A stretch of 64,000 nucleotides of DNA from contig JARLIS010000019.1 in assembly GCA_031291615.1 (NCBI GenBank), positions 1-64,000 on the forward strand, read 5' to 3'. The notes beneath the pieces were generated by a model. The model was not told where the DNA came from, ran no database searches, and worked only from the letters and a program-made list of their open reading frames with translations. Position numbers and translations under genes: made by a program. Below, piece by piece: positions 12,640 through 21,855 of this stretch (position 1 is its first letter; each line of letters starts with the position of its first letter). The DNA is from Parvibaculum sp. (lineage in GTDB: Bacteria > Pseudomonadota > Alphaproteobacteria > Parvibaculales > Parvibaculaceae).

Positions 12640-12658
12640 TTAACCGAAATTCGGTTAA
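12640..12658. promoter_or_regulatory. 19-bp perfect palindrome upstream of pdhA
   Basis: TTAACCGAA (12640-12648), one central A, and TTCGGTTAA (12650-12658) form a perfect palindrome, 122 bp before the pdhA start and 22 bp after ftsB. A one-base loop makes an RNA hairpin role unlikely, so a dimeric DNA-binding protein is the simplest reading. The protein is not known. Confidence 0.5.
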
Positions 12659-12779
12659 TCTCGATTTTCATCATATTATTCAGATATTTACGGTACAGTT
12701 GTATCAAGGCTGAAAGCCGGATCGAGCTGTCCGGCGCTTCCATATTCGCCGGTCGCGCCGGCACGCAAGCGGATAAAGC

Positions 12780-13844
12780 ATGGCCAAAAAACCAGCCAGA
12801 ACCTCGCCGTCTTCGAAACCCGCCGCAAAGAAAGCCGCGCCGAAAAAGAAGGCCGACAGCCCCGCAGCGCCATCCCGCGCCGACGATCTGAAGGCCTATC
12901 GCGAAATGCTGCTCATCAGGCGCTTCGAGGAAAAGGCCGGCCAGATGTACGGCATGGGCCTCATCGGCGGCTTCTGCCATCTCTATATCGGTCAGGAGGC
13001 GGTGATCGTCGGCGTCATGGGCGCGGCGAAGCCCGGCGACCAGATCATCACCGGCTATCGCGACCACGGCCACATGCTGGCCTGCGGCATGGACCCCAAG
13101 GGCGTCATGGCGGAACTGACGGGGCGCTCGGGCGGCTATTCGCGCGGCAAGGGCGGCTCCATGCACATGTTCAGCGTGGAGAAGGCCTTCTATGGTGGAC
13201 ACGGCATCGTCGGCGCGCAGGTGCCGCTGGGTACCGGCCTCGCCTTCGCCAACAAATATCGCGGCAATGACAATGTGAGCCTCACCTTTTTCGGCGACGG
13301 CGCCGCGAACCAGGGGCAGGTCTATGAGAGCTTCAACATGGCCGAGCTCTGGACCCTGCCTGTCGTCTATGTGATCGAGAACAACCAGTATGCGATGGGC
13401 ACCTCGATTGCCCGCGCCTCCGCGCAGACGAACCTGTCGAAGCGCGGCGTCAGCTTCAACATTCCCGGCGAACAGGTGGACGGCATGGACGTGCATGCCG
13501 TGCAGACCGCCGCGGACAAGGCGATCACTTGGTGCCGCGCCGGCAAGGGCCCCTACATCCTCGAAATGATGACTTATCGCTATCGCGGCCACTCCATGTC
13601 CGATCCGGCGAAATACCGCGCCAAGGAAGAAGTGAACAAGATGCGCGCCGAGCACGACCCGATCGAGCAGGTGCGCCACCGGCTTCTCGAAGGCGGCACG
13701 AGCGAGGACGAGTTGAAGGAAATCGACAAGGAGATCAGGGCCGTCGTCGCCGAGGCGGCGGAGTTCGCGCAGGCGAGCCCCGAGCCCGATCCGAAGGAAT
13801 TGTGGACCGACGTGCTGTCGCCTGTCGCCGTGGCGGGGGCCTGA
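12780..13844 (+). CDS. pdhA: Pyruvate dehydrogenase E1 component, alpha subunit
   Basis: PdhA binds thiamine diphosphate with PdhB and decarboxylates pyruvate in the pyruvate dehydrogenase complex. The 354-residue protein has a disordered Ala/Lys/Pro-rich N-terminus (about residues 1-33), then the E1-alpha fold with RRFEEKAGQMYGMG, GYRDHGH, and the thiamine diphosphate motif from GDGAANQGQ to IENNQ. The phosphorylation-loop region YRYRGHSMSDPAKYR is present, as in all E1-alpha chains. It is the first gene of pdhA-pdhB-pdhC-lpdA, three bases before pdhB. Confidence 0.97.
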   Translation: MAKKPARTSPSSKPAAKKAAPKKKADSPAAPSRADDLKAYREMLLIRRFEEKAGQMYGMGLIGGFCHLYIGQEAVIVGVMGAAKPGDQIITGYRDHGHMLACGMDPKGVMAELTGRSGGYSRGKGGSMHMFSVEKAFYGGHGIVGAQVPLGTGLAFANKYRGNDNVSLTFFGDGAANQGQVYESFNMAELWTLPVVYVIENNQYAMGTSIARASAQTNLSKRGVSFNIPGEQVDGMDVHAVQTAADKAITWCRAGKGPYILEMMTYRYRGHSMSDPAKYRAKEEVNKMRAEHDPIEQVRHRLLEGGTSEDELKEIDKEIRAVVAEAAEFAQASPEPDPKELWTDVLSPVAVAGA

Positions 13845-13847
13845 ACC

Positions 13848-15221
13848 ATGACGACAAACATTCTGATGCCCGCGCTCTCGCCGACCATGGAAGAGGGCAC
13901 ACTCGCCAAATGGCTGGTCAAGGAAGGCGATGAAGTTCGCTCCGGCGATGTCATCGCCGAAATCGAGACCGACAAGGCGACGATGGAAGTCGAGGCGGTG
14001 GACGAAGGCAGGATCGTGAAACTTGTCGTGCCCGCCGGCACCGAGAACGTAAAGGTCAATGCCGTCATCGCCGTCATAGCGGGCGAGGGCGAAAGCGCCG
14101 GGGCGGCTCCCGCCCCGTCTGCACCTGCGGCGAAACCCGCAAAATCCGAAGCCACACCCGCAGCCGCACCGGCAAAACCCGCCCCCGCGCCGGAGCCGGT
14201 CGCAACACCTGCCGATCCCGACCTCCCGGAAGGCACGGAATTCGTCTCGCAGACCGTGCGCGAAGCCTTGCGCGACGCTATGGCCGAAGAAATGCGCCGC
14301 GACAAGAATGTCTTCGTCATGGGCGAAGAGGTTGCGGAATATCAAGGCGCTTACAAGGTCACGCAAGGGCTGCTCGAGGAATTCGGCCCGGCGCGCGTCG
14401 TCGATACGCCTATCACCGACCACGGCTTTGCCGGCCTCGGCGTCGGCCCGGCGCTCGCCGGGCTCCGCCCCATCGTCGAATTCATGACCTTCAATTTCGC
14501 CATGCAGGCGATCGACCAGATCATCAACTCGGCCGCGAAGACGCATTACATGTCGGGCGGCCAGATGCATTCGCCCATCGTCTTTCGCGGACCGAACGGC
14601 CCGGCCTCGCGCGTCGGCGCGCAGCACAGCCAGGACTATGCATCCTGGTATGCGCATATTCCCGGCCTCATCGTCATCGCGCCCTATTCGGCGGCGGATG
14701 CGAAGGGGCTGCTGAAGGCCGCGATCCGCAATCCCAATCCGGTCATCTTCCTCGAAAACGAAATCCTCTACGGCAAATCCTTCGACGTGCCGAAGCTCGA
14801 CGACTATGTGCTGCCCATCGGCAAGGCGCGCATCCTGAAAGTGGGCAAGGACGTGACGCTCGTTTCGCACAGTCACGGCCTCACTTATTGTCTCGAAGCC
14901 GCGGCAAAGCTCGCCGAGGAAGGGATCGACGCCGAGATCATTGACCTCAGGACGCTGCGCCCGCTCGACATCGACACCATCGTCGCCTCGGTGAAGAAGA
15001 CCAATCGCCTCGTCACCGTCGAGGAGACATGGCCCGTCTGCGGCATCGGCGCAGAGATTGCCGCCCGCGTTCAGGCCGACGCCTTCGACTGGCTCGATGC
15101 GCCGATCCTGCGCGTGACCCAAAAGGACGTGCCGATGCCCTATGCGGCGAACCTCGAAAAGCTCGCTCTTCCGAGCGCGGACGATGTGGTGCAGGCGGTG
15201 AAAGCCGTCTGCTACCGCTAG
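13848..15221 (+). CDS. pdhB: Pyruvate dehydrogenase E1 component, beta subunit with N-terminal lipoyl domain
   Basis: The 457-residue protein starts with a complete biotinyl/lipoyl domain (about residues 1-80; lipoyl-lysine Lys43 in [10 protein letters not shown]), then an Ala/Pro linker (about 85-125), then the transketolase-like E1-beta domain beginning [14 protein letters not shown], with [13 protein letters not shown] and the C-terminal transketolase domain. A lipoyl domain fused to E1-beta is a known alphaproteobacterial feature. The lipoyl domain is strikingly like that of PdhC at both protein and DNA level. The lysine would be lipoylated with help from LipA, encoded 4 kb downstream. 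Confidence 0.97.
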   Translation: MTTNILMPALSPTMEEGTLAKWLVKEGDEVRSGDVIAEIETDKATMEVEAVDEGRIVKLVVPAGTENVKVNAVIAVIAGEGESAGAAPAPSAPAAKPAKSEATPAAAPAKPAPAPEPVATPADPDLPEGTEFVSQTVREALRDAMAEEMRRDKNVFVMGEEVAEYQGAYKVTQGLLEEFGPARVVDTPITDHGFAGLGVGPALAGLRPIVEFMTFNFAMQAIDQIINSAAKTHYMSGGQMHSPIVFRGPNGPASRVGAQHSQDYASWYAHIPGLIVIAPYSAADAKGLLKAAIRNPNPVIFLENEILYGKSFDVPKLDDYVLPIGKARILKVGKDVTLVSHSHGLTYCLEAAAKLAEEGIDAEIIDLRTLRPLDIDTIVASVKKTNRLVTVEETWPVCGIGAEIAARVQADAFDWLDAPILRVTQKDVPMPYAANLEKLALPSADDVVQAVKAVCYR

Positions 15222-15233
15222 GAGGAACGGATC

Positions 15234-16529
15234 ATGCCGACACCGATCCTCATGCCCGCGCTCTCGCCCACCATGGAAGAGGGCAAGCTTGCCAAATGGC
15301 ACGTAAAAGAAGGCGATGAAGTGCATTCCGGCGACATTATCGCCGAAATCGAGACCGACAAGGCGACGATGGAAGTCGAAGCGGTCGACGAAGGCTGCAT
15401 CGGCAAGCTGCTGGTGACGGAAGGCACGGAGAACGTGCCGGTCAACAAGCCGATTGCCATATTGCTTGCCGAGGGTGAAGACGCGAGCGCATTGACCGAT
15501 GCCACCGCCGTGCCGGCGCCCGCCGCGAAGAAAGAAGCCGCGCCGGCGCCCGTTCTCCCAAAAGAAGAAAGCGCAAAGCCGTCGCCTAAGCCCGAAGCGG
15601 CAATGCCTGCTGTCGCGAAGGCCGACGGCGCGCGTGTTTTCGCCTCGCCCCTTGCGCGCCGCATCGCCAAGGACAAGGGCGTCGACCTTGCGAGTGTCAC
15701 TGGCACAGGACCTCGCGGGCGCATCGTGAAGGCCGACGTCGAAAAGGCAAAGCCCGGCCAGGCGGCGCCGCGTCCGGCTGCATCGGGCGCCCCCACGCCT
15801 GTGAGCGGCCCGGCCATCGACCCGCGCGCCTTCTACGAAGTGGGCTCCTATGAAGAAGTTCCTCTCGACAGCATGCGCAAGACCATCGCGCGCCGTCTGA
15901 CGCAGGCGATGCAGGAAATCCCGCACTTCTATCTCACCATTGATTGCGAACTCGACGAGCTGCTGCGCATCCGCAAGGAGCTGAACGCTAAGTCCGAGGA
16001 TGGCGTGAAGCTGTCGGTCAACGACTTCATCATCCGCGCCTCTGCGCTCGCCTTGATGAAGGTGCCGGACGCCAATGTGAGCTTCGCCGGAACCTCGCTC
16101 CTGAAACACAAACATGCCGATGTCGGCATCGCCGTCGCGCTCGACGGCGGCCTCATCACGCCGATCATCCGCAGCGCCGAAACGAAGGGCCTCGCCGAAA
16201 TCTCGACTGAAGCCAAGACGCTCGCGGAACGTGCGCGCACGAAAAAACTGAAGCCGAACGAGTTCGAAGGCGGCAGCTTCTCGATTTCCAATCTCGGCAT
16301 GTTCGGCATCAAGTCGTTCACGGCGGTCATCAATCCGCCCCAGGCGGCGATCATCGCCGTCGGCAAGGGCGAGGAACGCCCCGTCGTGAAGGACGGAAAA
16401 CTCACGGTCGCAACCGTCATGACGGTGACGATGTCCTGCGATCACCGCGCGATTGACGGCGCGCTCGGCGCGAAATTCCTCGAAGCCTTCAAAGCCTTCG
16501 TCGAATATCCGCCTTCCATGCTGCTTTGA
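15234..16529 (+). CDS. pdhC: Dihydrolipoyl acetyltransferase (E2 of pyruvate dehydrogenase)
   Basis: E2 is the core of the complex and transfers the acetyl group to CoA. The 431 residues comprise one lipoyl domain (1-80, Lys43), an Ala/Pro/Lys linker, a peripheral-subunit-binding domain (about 133-170, [16 protein letters not shown] to [11 protein letters not shown]), a second linker, and the catalytic domain ending in [15 protein letters not shown], with the catalytic His and Asp of DHRxxDG. GGAGGA precedes the ATG. It lies 12 bp after pdhB, and its last bases almost touch lpdA. Confidence 0.97.
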   Translation: MPTPILMPALSPTMEEGKLAKWHVKEGDEVHSGDIIAEIETDKATMEVEAVDEGCIGKLLVTEGTENVPVNKPIAILLAEGEDASALTDATAVPAPAAKKEAAPAPVLPKEESAKPSPKPEAAMPAVAKADGARVFASPLARRIAKDKGVDLASVTGTGPRGRIVKADVEKAKPGQAAPRPAASGAPTPVSGPAIDPRAFYEVGSYEEVPLDSMRKTIARRLTQAMQEIPHFYLTIDCELDELLRIRKELNAKSEDGVKLSVNDFIIRASALALMKVPDANVSFAGTSLLKHKHADVGIAVALDGGLITPIIRSAETKGLAEISTEAKTLAERARTKKLKPNEFEGGSFSISNLGMFGIKSFTAVINPPQAAIIAVGKGEERPVVKDGKLTVATVMTVTMSCDHRAIDGALGAKFLEAFKAFVEYPPSMLL

Positions 16530-16540
16530 GGACCGAAGCG

Positions 16541-17941
16541 ATGGCCGAAAAAACTTACGATCTCGTCGTCATCGGCTCGGGCCCCGGCGGCTATGTGGCC
16601 GCGATCCGCGCCGCGCAGCTTGGCATGGATGTCGCGATTGTCGAACGCGCGGAATTGGGCGGCATCTGCCTCAACTGGGGCTGCATCCCGACCAAGGCCT
16701 TGCTGCGCTCGGCCGAGATTTATCATTCGCTCAGTCGTCTGGAGGAGTTCGGTCTCAAGGCCGACAATATCGGCTTCGATGCCGCCGCCGTCGTCAAGCG
16801 CTCGCGCAAGGTCGCCGAGCAGCTTTCGAACGGCGTCAAATTCCTGATGAAGAAACACAAGATCGCCGTGATCGAGGGCAGGGCGAAGCTTGGCGCACCC
16901 GGCCGCATCCTGGTCGAAGGCGCAAGCGGCAAGAGTGAGCTTCAGGCCAAAAACATTATCCTCGCAACCGGCGCACGAGCGCGCACCTTGCCGGGCATCG
17001 AGCCTGACGGAAAGCTCATCTGGACCTATCGCGAGGCGATGGTGCCGGCCGCCATGCCGAAGTCTCTGCTGGTCATCGGTTCGGGCGCGATAGGCATCGA
17101 GTTTGCGAGTTTCTATCGCGCCTTCGGCGTCGAAGTCACAGTCGTCGAAGTGATGGACCGCATTCTTCCGGTCGAGGACGCGGAGATTTCGGACCTCGCC
17201 GCCAAGGCGTTCAGGAAGCAGGGCATGAAGCTCCTGCTCTCGGCCAAGGTGGAGAAGCTGGAAAAGGGCGCAGACAGCGTAACCGCGACAATTGGCCTCA
17301 AGGACGGCAAGAAGGAAACGCTGACCGTCGACCGGGTCATTTCAGCCGTCGGCATCACAGGCAATGTCGAAGACCTGGGGCTCGAACAGGCCGGCGTGAA
17401 AATCGACCGGGGCCATGTCGTCGTCAACGAATGGCTGGAGACAGGTGTGAAGGGCGTCTATGCCATCGGCGATCTTGTGGGCGCGCCCTGGCTCGCCCAC
17501 AAGGCCATGCATGAAGGCGTGATAGCCGCCGAACGCATTGCAGGTGCGAAGGGGCTCCACCCGCTCGACGTCACAAAAGTTCCGGGCTGCACATATTCCT
17601 CGCCGCAGATCGCCAGCGTGGGCCTGACCGAGGCGCGGGCGAAGGAAGGCGGACGCGAGGTAAAGGTCGGCCGGTTTCCCTTCCGCGCCAATGGCAAAGC
17701 CATCGCTCTCGGCGAGCAGGACGGACTGGTAAAGACCGTTTTCGACGCCAGGACCGGCGAGCTTCTGGGTGCCCATATGATCGGCGCCGAAGTGACAGAG
17801 CTCATCCAGGGCTATACCGTCGCCCGGGCCCTGGAATCGACGGAAGCCGATTTGATGCAAACGATCTTCCCGCACCCCACTCTCAGCGAAATAATGCACG
17901 AATCCGTGCTTGACGCTTTCGGTCGCGCTCTCCACATCTAG
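16541..17941 (+). CDS. lpdA: Dihydrolipoamide dehydrogenase (E3)
   Basis: E3 reoxidises dihydrolipoamide with NAD+ in the pyruvate dehydrogenase complex. The 466-residue flavoprotein has the FAD-binding GSGPGGYVAA, the redox-active disulfide in GGICLNWGCIPTK, the NAD-binding GSGAIGIEFASFY, the second FAD motif GVYAIGDLVG, and the C-terminal catalytic HPTLSEIMHE. ATG 16541 follows GAGGA by 8 bp. A TTG at 16526, overlapping pdhC, is less likely. It ends the pdh operon. Confidence 0.97.
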   Translation: MAEKTYDLVVIGSGPGGYVAAIRAAQLGMDVAIVERAELGGICLNWGCIPTKALLRSAEIYHSLSRLEEFGLKADNIGFDAAAVVKRSRKVAEQLSNGVKFLMKKHKIAVIEGRAKLGAPGRILVEGASGKSELQAKNIILATGARARTLPGIEPDGKLIWTYREAMVPAAMPKSLLVIGSGAIGIEFASFYRAFGVEVTVVEVMDRILPVEDAEISDLAAKAFRKQGMKLLLSAKVEKLEKGADSVTATIGLKDGKKETLTVDRVISAVGITGNVEDLGLEQAGVKIDRGHVVVNEWLETGVKGVYAIGDLVGAPWLAHKAMHEGVIAAERIAGAKGLHPLDVTKVPGCTYSSPQIASVGLTEARAKEGGREVKVGRFPFRANGKAIALGEQDGLVKTVFDARTGELLGAHMIGAEVTELIQGYTVARALESTEADLMQTIFPHPTLSEIMHESVLDAFGRALHI

Positions 17942-17951
17942 TCTCAGAGCC

Positions 17952-18689
17952 ATGATCGAAATTTTCTCCAGCCCCGAAAACTGGGCCAGTCTTCTGACGC
18001 TCACGATTCTTGAGATCGTGCTGGGCGTGGACAACCTTATTTTTCTCGCGATCCTTGCCTCGAGGTTGCCCAAGGACAAGCAGAAGCTCGGTCGGCGTCT
18101 CGGCCTTATGGCGGCGCTGGTGACACGCCTTGCGCTTCTCGCCTCCATCGCATGGATCGTCACCCTGACGCGGCCGGTTTTCAATCTCGGCGACCTCGCC
18201 ATTTCGTGGCGCGACATCATCCTCTTCGGCGGCGGCCTGTTTCTTCTCGTCAAATCGACCACTGAAATCCATCATGCGGTCGAAGGCGAGCATGACATGC
18301 AGAAACCTGGCGTTGTGGCCCCGACCCTCGCCATGACGGTTGTGCAGATCGCGATCATCGACATCGTTTTTTCCTTCGACACCGTCATGACGGCGGTCGG
18401 CATGTCCGATCACTTCGTCATCATGGCGACGGCCGTTCTCGCTGCCGTGGTGGTTATGATCTTCTGCGCCGAGTCGGTCGCGGCCTTTGTCGACAAGCAT
18501 CCGACGATCAAGATGCTCGCCCTGAGCTTCCTGATCCTGATCGGCGTCTCGCTGATCGCCGACGCGCTCCACTTCCACATTCCGAAACCCTACCTTTACT
18601 TCGCGGTGGCCTTCTCGATCGGCGTGGAGTCGCTCAATCTTTGGGCACAGAAAAGACGCATGCGCGCTTTGGAAAAGCCTGAAGAATGA
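17952..18689 (+). CDS. TerC family integral membrane protein
   Basis: The 245-residue protein has about seven hydrophobic segments and the TerC-family features LEIVLGVDNLIFLAIL near the N-terminus, plus a second Asp-containing repeat AIIDIVFSFDTVMTAVG in the middle. The family is now linked to metal ion export, especially manganese, and was first named for tellurite resistance. The start at 17952 places the first conserved segment about 20 residues in. It begins 10 bp after lpdA, so it may be co-transcribed with the pdh genes. Specific substrate is not determinable. Confidence 0.9.
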   Translation: MIEIFSSPENWASLLTLTILEIVLGVDNLIFLAILASRLPKDKQKLGRRLGLMAALVTRLALLASIAWIVTLTRPVFNLGDLAISWRDIILFGGGLFLLVKSTTEIHHAVEGEHDMQKPGVVAPTLAMTVVQIAIIDIVFSFDTVMTAVGMSDHFVIMATAVLAAVVVMIFCAESVAAFVDKHPTIKMLALSFLILIGVSLIADALHFHIPKPYLYFAVAFSIGVESLNLWAQKRRMRALEKPEE

Positions 18690-18715
18690 GCATTTCGGGC
18701 TATTGGGCGTTGGAA

Positions 18716-18730
18716 TTAACGGCCGGTTAA
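18716..18730. promoter_or_regulatory. CtrA-like box (TTAA-N7-TTAA)
   Basis: TTAA at 18716-18719 and TTAA at 18727-18730 are separated by exactly seven bases, matching the TTAA-N7-TTAA consensus of the cell-cycle regulator CtrA in alphaproteobacteria. It lies 36 bp before the PAS_5 gene. The match is short and GC-rich DNA makes chance matches rare but not impossible. Confidence 0.45.
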
Positions 18731-18766
18731 GCCTGTTCCTCCAGTATCTGAGGCTGGAGGTGGGGC

Positions 18767-19267
18767 ATGTTGAATGAGCCGACCCTGGCAACGGGCGCGT
18801 CGCAAGTCGACTACGAAGTCGTCGAAGTTGGCGCGCCGGCACACCCCAAGAACCAATTCATTCTTGCTTACTGGCGAGAACGGCTGAACGCCGACGCCAT
18901 CGTGCTGCGCCGCGACGTCGACCCGGTCGACCTGAAGAAGGTTCTGGGCGGCGTTTTCATCGTCGAGCCCGTCGATGGCGGCAAGGATCTCCTCTATCGC
19001 CTCGTCGGTTCCCAGAACGAACGCCGCATCGGCATGAAATGCACAGGCAGGCGCTTCACCGAATGCTACAGCCCGCGCATGGCGGCCGAGCAGATTGCCT
19101 TTCACATGGAAGTCTTCGCCAGGGGGCGGCCGGCCTTTCTTCGCGGTCGCCTGACGGGCCTCGATCTCGAACATGTGAATTTCGAAGCCTGCTACCTGCC
19201 CATCGTGACGGATGCCGGCACGCCCCAGATGCTGGGTGGGCTCTACGACCTTGCCGAGCCGGAATGA
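18767..19267 (+). CDS. PAS_5 domain protein
   Basis: The 166-residue protein is a single PAS-like domain of the alphaproteobacterial PAS_5 group (formerly DUF1488-like small proteins): it starts with a variable 25 residues, then the typical ILAYWRERLNAD segment, LYRLVGSQNERRIG in the core, and FEACYLPIV near the end. No output domain is attached. Its role is unknown; relatives sit in genomes of polar-dividing alphaproteobacteria. A CtrA-like box just upstream suggests cell-cycle control. GAGGTGGGGC precedes the start. Confidence 0.8.
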   Translation: MLNEPTLATGASQVDYEVVEVGAPAHPKNQFILAYWRERLNADAIVLRRDVDPVDLKKVLGGVFIVEPVDGGKDLLYRLVGSQNERRIGMKCTGRRFTECYSPRMAAEQIAFHMEVFARGRPAFLRGRLTGLDLEHVNFEACYLPIVTDAGTPQMLGGLYDLAEPE

Positions 19268-19371
19268 CGGAACGCCACTGAACCCGGATTCACTGCTCGG
19301 CGCGCCGCCGATTTGCTTGAATCGCGCCAACCTTCTATCCATGTTGTGACGAGCAGACGGGCGTGTGACGC

Positions 19372-20346
19372 ATGGCGACAATCATCGATACTCTGAAGGA
19401 CGGCGGCGCGGTGGCGCCGCGCCCGCGCCATCCTGAAAAGGCGCATCGCCCCGACACGCCCATCCTCCGCAAGCCCGAATGGATCAGGGTCAAGGCGCCC
19501 GGCTCGCCCATCTATTCGGAAACGAAACAGATCGTCCGCGAGAACAATCTCGTCACGGTTTGCGAGGAAGCGGGCTGCCCCAATATCGGCGAGTGTTGGT
19601 CGAAGAAGCACGCGACCATGATGATCATGGGCGACACCTGCACGCGCGCCTGCTCCTTCTGCAACGTGAAGACGGGACTGCCCGGTGCCCTTGACGCCCA
19701 CGAGCCGGAGCATGTCGCCACGGCCGTCGCGAAGCTCGGCTTGAAGCATGTCGTCATCACCTCGGTCGATCGCGACGATCTCGCCGATGGCGGCGCGCAG
19801 CATTTCGTCGAGGTCATCCAGGCCATCCGCCGCCGCTCGCCCGGCACGACCATCGAAATCCTGACGCCCGATTTTCTGCGCAAGGACGGCGCGCTTGAGA
19901 AAGTCGTCGCCGCGAAGCCGGACGTCTTCAATCACAATCTCGAGACCGTGCCGCGGCTCTACCTCAATATCCGCCCCGGCGCGCGCTACTTCCATTCCCT
20001 ACGCCTTTTGCAGCGCGTGAAGGAAATCGACCCGACGATCTTCACCAAGTCCGGCATCATGGTCGGCCTCGGCGAAACGCGCGAGGAAGTGTTGCAGGTC
20101 ATGGACGACATGCGCTCGGCCAATATCGATTTCCTGACCATCGGCCAGTATCTCCAGCCGACGCGCAAGCACGCCGCCGTCGACCGCTTCGTCACGCCGG
20201 ACGAATTCAAGTCCTATGAAACGGTTGCGCGCACCAAGGGATTTCTGCTGGTCTCGTCGAGCCCGCTGACGCGCTCCTCCTATCACGCGGACGAGGACTT
20301 CGCCCGCATGCGCGACGCGCGCAACGCCCAAATCGCACGCGGATAA
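19372..20346 (+). CDS. lipA: Lipoyl synthase
   Basis: LipA inserts two sulfurs into octanoyl chains bound to lipoyl domains. The 324-residue radical SAM protein has both iron-sulfur motifs: the auxiliary cluster CX4CX5C ([12 protein letters not shown]) and the radical SAM CX3CX2C ([11 protein letters not shown]), and the C-terminal RSSYHADED whose Ser binds the auxiliary cluster. It is 3 bp ahead of coq10. Its proximity to the pdh operon fits its substrates, the lipoyl domains of PdhB and PdhC. Confidence 0.97.
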   Translation: MATIIDTLKDGGAVAPRPRHPEKAHRPDTPILRKPEWIRVKAPGSPIYSETKQIVRENNLVTVCEEAGCPNIGECWSKKHATMMIMGDTCTRACSFCNVKTGLPGALDAHEPEHVATAVAKLGLKHVVITSVDRDDLADGGAQHFVEVIQAIRRRSPGTTIEILTPDFLRKDGALEKVVAAKPDVFNHNLETVPRLYLNIRPGARYFHSLRLLQRVKEIDPTIFTKSGIMVGLGETREEVLQVMDDMRSANIDFLTIGQYLQPTRKHAAVDRFVTPDEFKSYETVARTKGFLLVSSSPLTRSSYHADEDFARMRDARNAQIARG

Positions 20347-20349
20347 AGC

Positions 20350-20847
20350 ATGCCTGCCGCCCATCAGACGCGCGACGTGCCTTACGCGGCCGATGACATG
20401 TTCTCGTTGGTCGCGGGCATCGAGCTCTATCCGACTTTTCTTCCCTGGTGCGCCGCTGCGCGCATCCGCAAGCGTGAAGCCGAAGGCGAAACGGAAGTCG
20501 TCACCGCCGACCTCATCATCGCCTACAAGGTTTTCCGGGAGCAATTCACCAGCCGCGTCGTGCTCGACAAAGCCACCCGCACCATCGACGTGCACTATGT
20601 GCAGGGGCCTTTCAAATATCTCGCCAACAAATGGCAGTTCGAGCCGCTGGCCGAAGGCGGCTCGCGCATCCATTTCTTCATCGACTTCGAGTTTCGCAGT
20701 GCGACGCTTCAGAAGCTGATCAGCGGTGTCTTCTCGAAGGCCTTCGCGCGCATGATGCAGGCCTTCGTGGACCGCGCGGATGCGCTATACGGCAAGCAGG
20801 CTCTGCCGCCGCTCGGCTCGTCCGAGCCGATGCCGTCGCCGCAATAG
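20350..20847 (+). CDS. Coq10/RatA-type START-domain protein
   Basis: The 165-residue protein is a polyketide-cyclase/START-like domain of the Coq10 (also annotated RatA) family: RDVPYAADDMFSLVAGIELYP split across the first helix, FLPWCAAARI, then VQGPFKYLANKW and FFIDFEFRS. In alphaproteobacteria it nearly always follows lipA and probably binds ubiquinone to support respiration; the toxin name RatA comes from an E. coli homologue and should not be taken as function here. The three-base gap to lipA indicates an operon. Confidence 0.92.
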   Translation: MPAAHQTRDVPYAADDMFSLVAGIELYPTFLPWCAAARIRKREAEGETEVVTADLIIAYKVFREQFTSRVVLDKATRTIDVHYVQGPFKYLANKWQFEPLAEGGSRIHFFIDFEFRSATLQKLISGVFSKAFARMMQAFVDRADALYGKQALPPLGSSEPMPSPQ

Positions 20848-20850
20848 CCG

Positions 20851-21345
20851 TCAGATCATCCGCCGTAACATGTCGAGCGCGAACTCGACGCTTTTCAGCC
20901 TGATCGCCTCGCGGCCGATATCGCCGAAGCGCTGCGATTCATGGATGATGCTTTTGCCGCGTCGTGCCGCGCCGAAATGAACGAGCCCAACCGGCTTCAT
21001 CGGCGTGCCGCCGCCGGGTCCGGCCACGCCCGTCACCGAGACGGAAATCTGCGCCCGCGAATTGTTGAGTGCGCCTTCCGCCATGGCGCGCGCCACGGGT
21101 TCGCTCACCGCGCCGAAATCGGCGATGAGATCGCCCGGCACGCCGAGGGAGTCCCGCTTGGACTCGTTCGAATAGGTGACGAAGCCGCGCTCGACAACAT
21201 CGGACGAGCCGGGAATTTCCGTCAGCAGGGCCGCGATGAGGCCGCCGGTGCAGGATTCCGCCGTGGCGATCTTGAGTTTCGCGTCGCGGCAGTCGGCGAG
21301 AAGAAGTTCGGCGCGTTGCACGAGCGGGCGAGGAAAAAGCGACAT
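20851..21345 (-). CDS. pncC: CinA C-terminal-like nicotinamide-nucleotide amidase
   Basis: The 164-residue protein matches the stand-alone CinA C-terminal domain, which deamidates nicotinamide mononucleotide for NAD recycling. The signature is the start of the domain, IATAESCTGGLIAALLTEIPG, followed by YSNESK and TGVAGPGGGTPMKPVGLV. Its ATG overlaps the pgpA stop by one base (TGATG), so the two are co-translated. It converges on coq10 with only 3 bp between the stops. The start at 21345 rather than 21372 is favoured by this coupling. Confidence 0.93.
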   Translation of the reverse strand: MSLFPRPLVQRAELLLADCRDAKLKIATAESCTGGLIAALLTEIPGSSDVVERGFVTYSNESKRDSLGVPGDLIADFGAVSEPVARAMAEGALNNSRAQISVSVTGVAGPGGGTPMKPVGLVHFGAARRGKSIIHESQRFGDIGREAIRLKSVEFALDMLRRMI

Positions 21346-21839
21346 CAGACGGCCCCGGTGAAATGGCGGCAAACGAGAATGAGCAGAATGGCATAAAGCG
21401 CGGCCACCATGTCGTCCGCCATGATGCCGATCCCGCCCTTGAGACGCCGATCGGCGAGGCTGACTGGCCAGGGCTTCACGACATCAAAAAAGCGGAAAAA
21501 GGCAAAGCCCGCCAGCCAGGCGAAGGGCGTGAGCGGCAGCACGGAAAGCACCAGCCATTGCGCCGCGACTTCGTCGATCACGACTTCGGAAGGATCAGCT
21601 TTGCCGAGCGCCGCCGCATAGCGCGCCGCAGCCCATATGCCGACGGCGAAAATGACGATGGAGCCTGCTACCAGCATCCATGGCCCGCCGATCCAGTGGA
21701 GCAACAAGGCGGCCGGCAAGGCCGCGAGCGAACCCCATGTTCCCGGCGCCTTCGGCAGAAGCCCCGCGCCGAACCATGTGGCGATGAGCGCGACCGGATC
21801 GCCGAAGCGCAAGGAAGCGGGAAGGGGTGTGAGGACCAT
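21345..21839 (-). CDS. pgpA: Phosphatidylglycerophosphatase A
   Basis: PgpA removes the phosphate from phosphatidylglycerophosphate in the inner membrane. The 164-residue protein has the family signature near the start (GAGLLPKAPGTWGSLAAL), the VVIDEVAAQW motif, FRFFDVVKPWP and the C-terminal GIMADDMVAALYA, with three to four membrane segments. The start MVLTPLPAS is chosen; an upstream extension is Arg-rich and unlike the family. It lies 16 bp after ispDF in the same direction. Confidence 0.95.
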   Translation of the reverse strand: MVLTPLPASLRFGDPVALIATWFGAGLLPKAPGTWGSLAALPAALLLHWIGGPWMLVAGSIVIFAVGIWAAARYAAALGKADPSEVVIDEVAAQWLVLSVLPLTPFAWLAGFAFFRFFDVVKPWPVSLADRRLKGGIGIMADDMVAALYAILLILVCRHFTGAV

Positions 21840-21855
21840 CAGCCGAAAGTCTCCG

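Noticed and set aside
12615..16445. A frame of over 1270 codons open on the minus strand
   Set aside because: It runs opposite to pdhA, pdhB and pdhC, whose families are certain. Its composition (Arg/Gly/His-rich, no domain) is what GC-rich third positions give on the reverse strand.
20350..20847. RatA toxin of a toxin-antitoxin system
   Set aside because: The protein is the Coq10/START type that follows lipA throughout the class; no antitoxin gene is adjacent.
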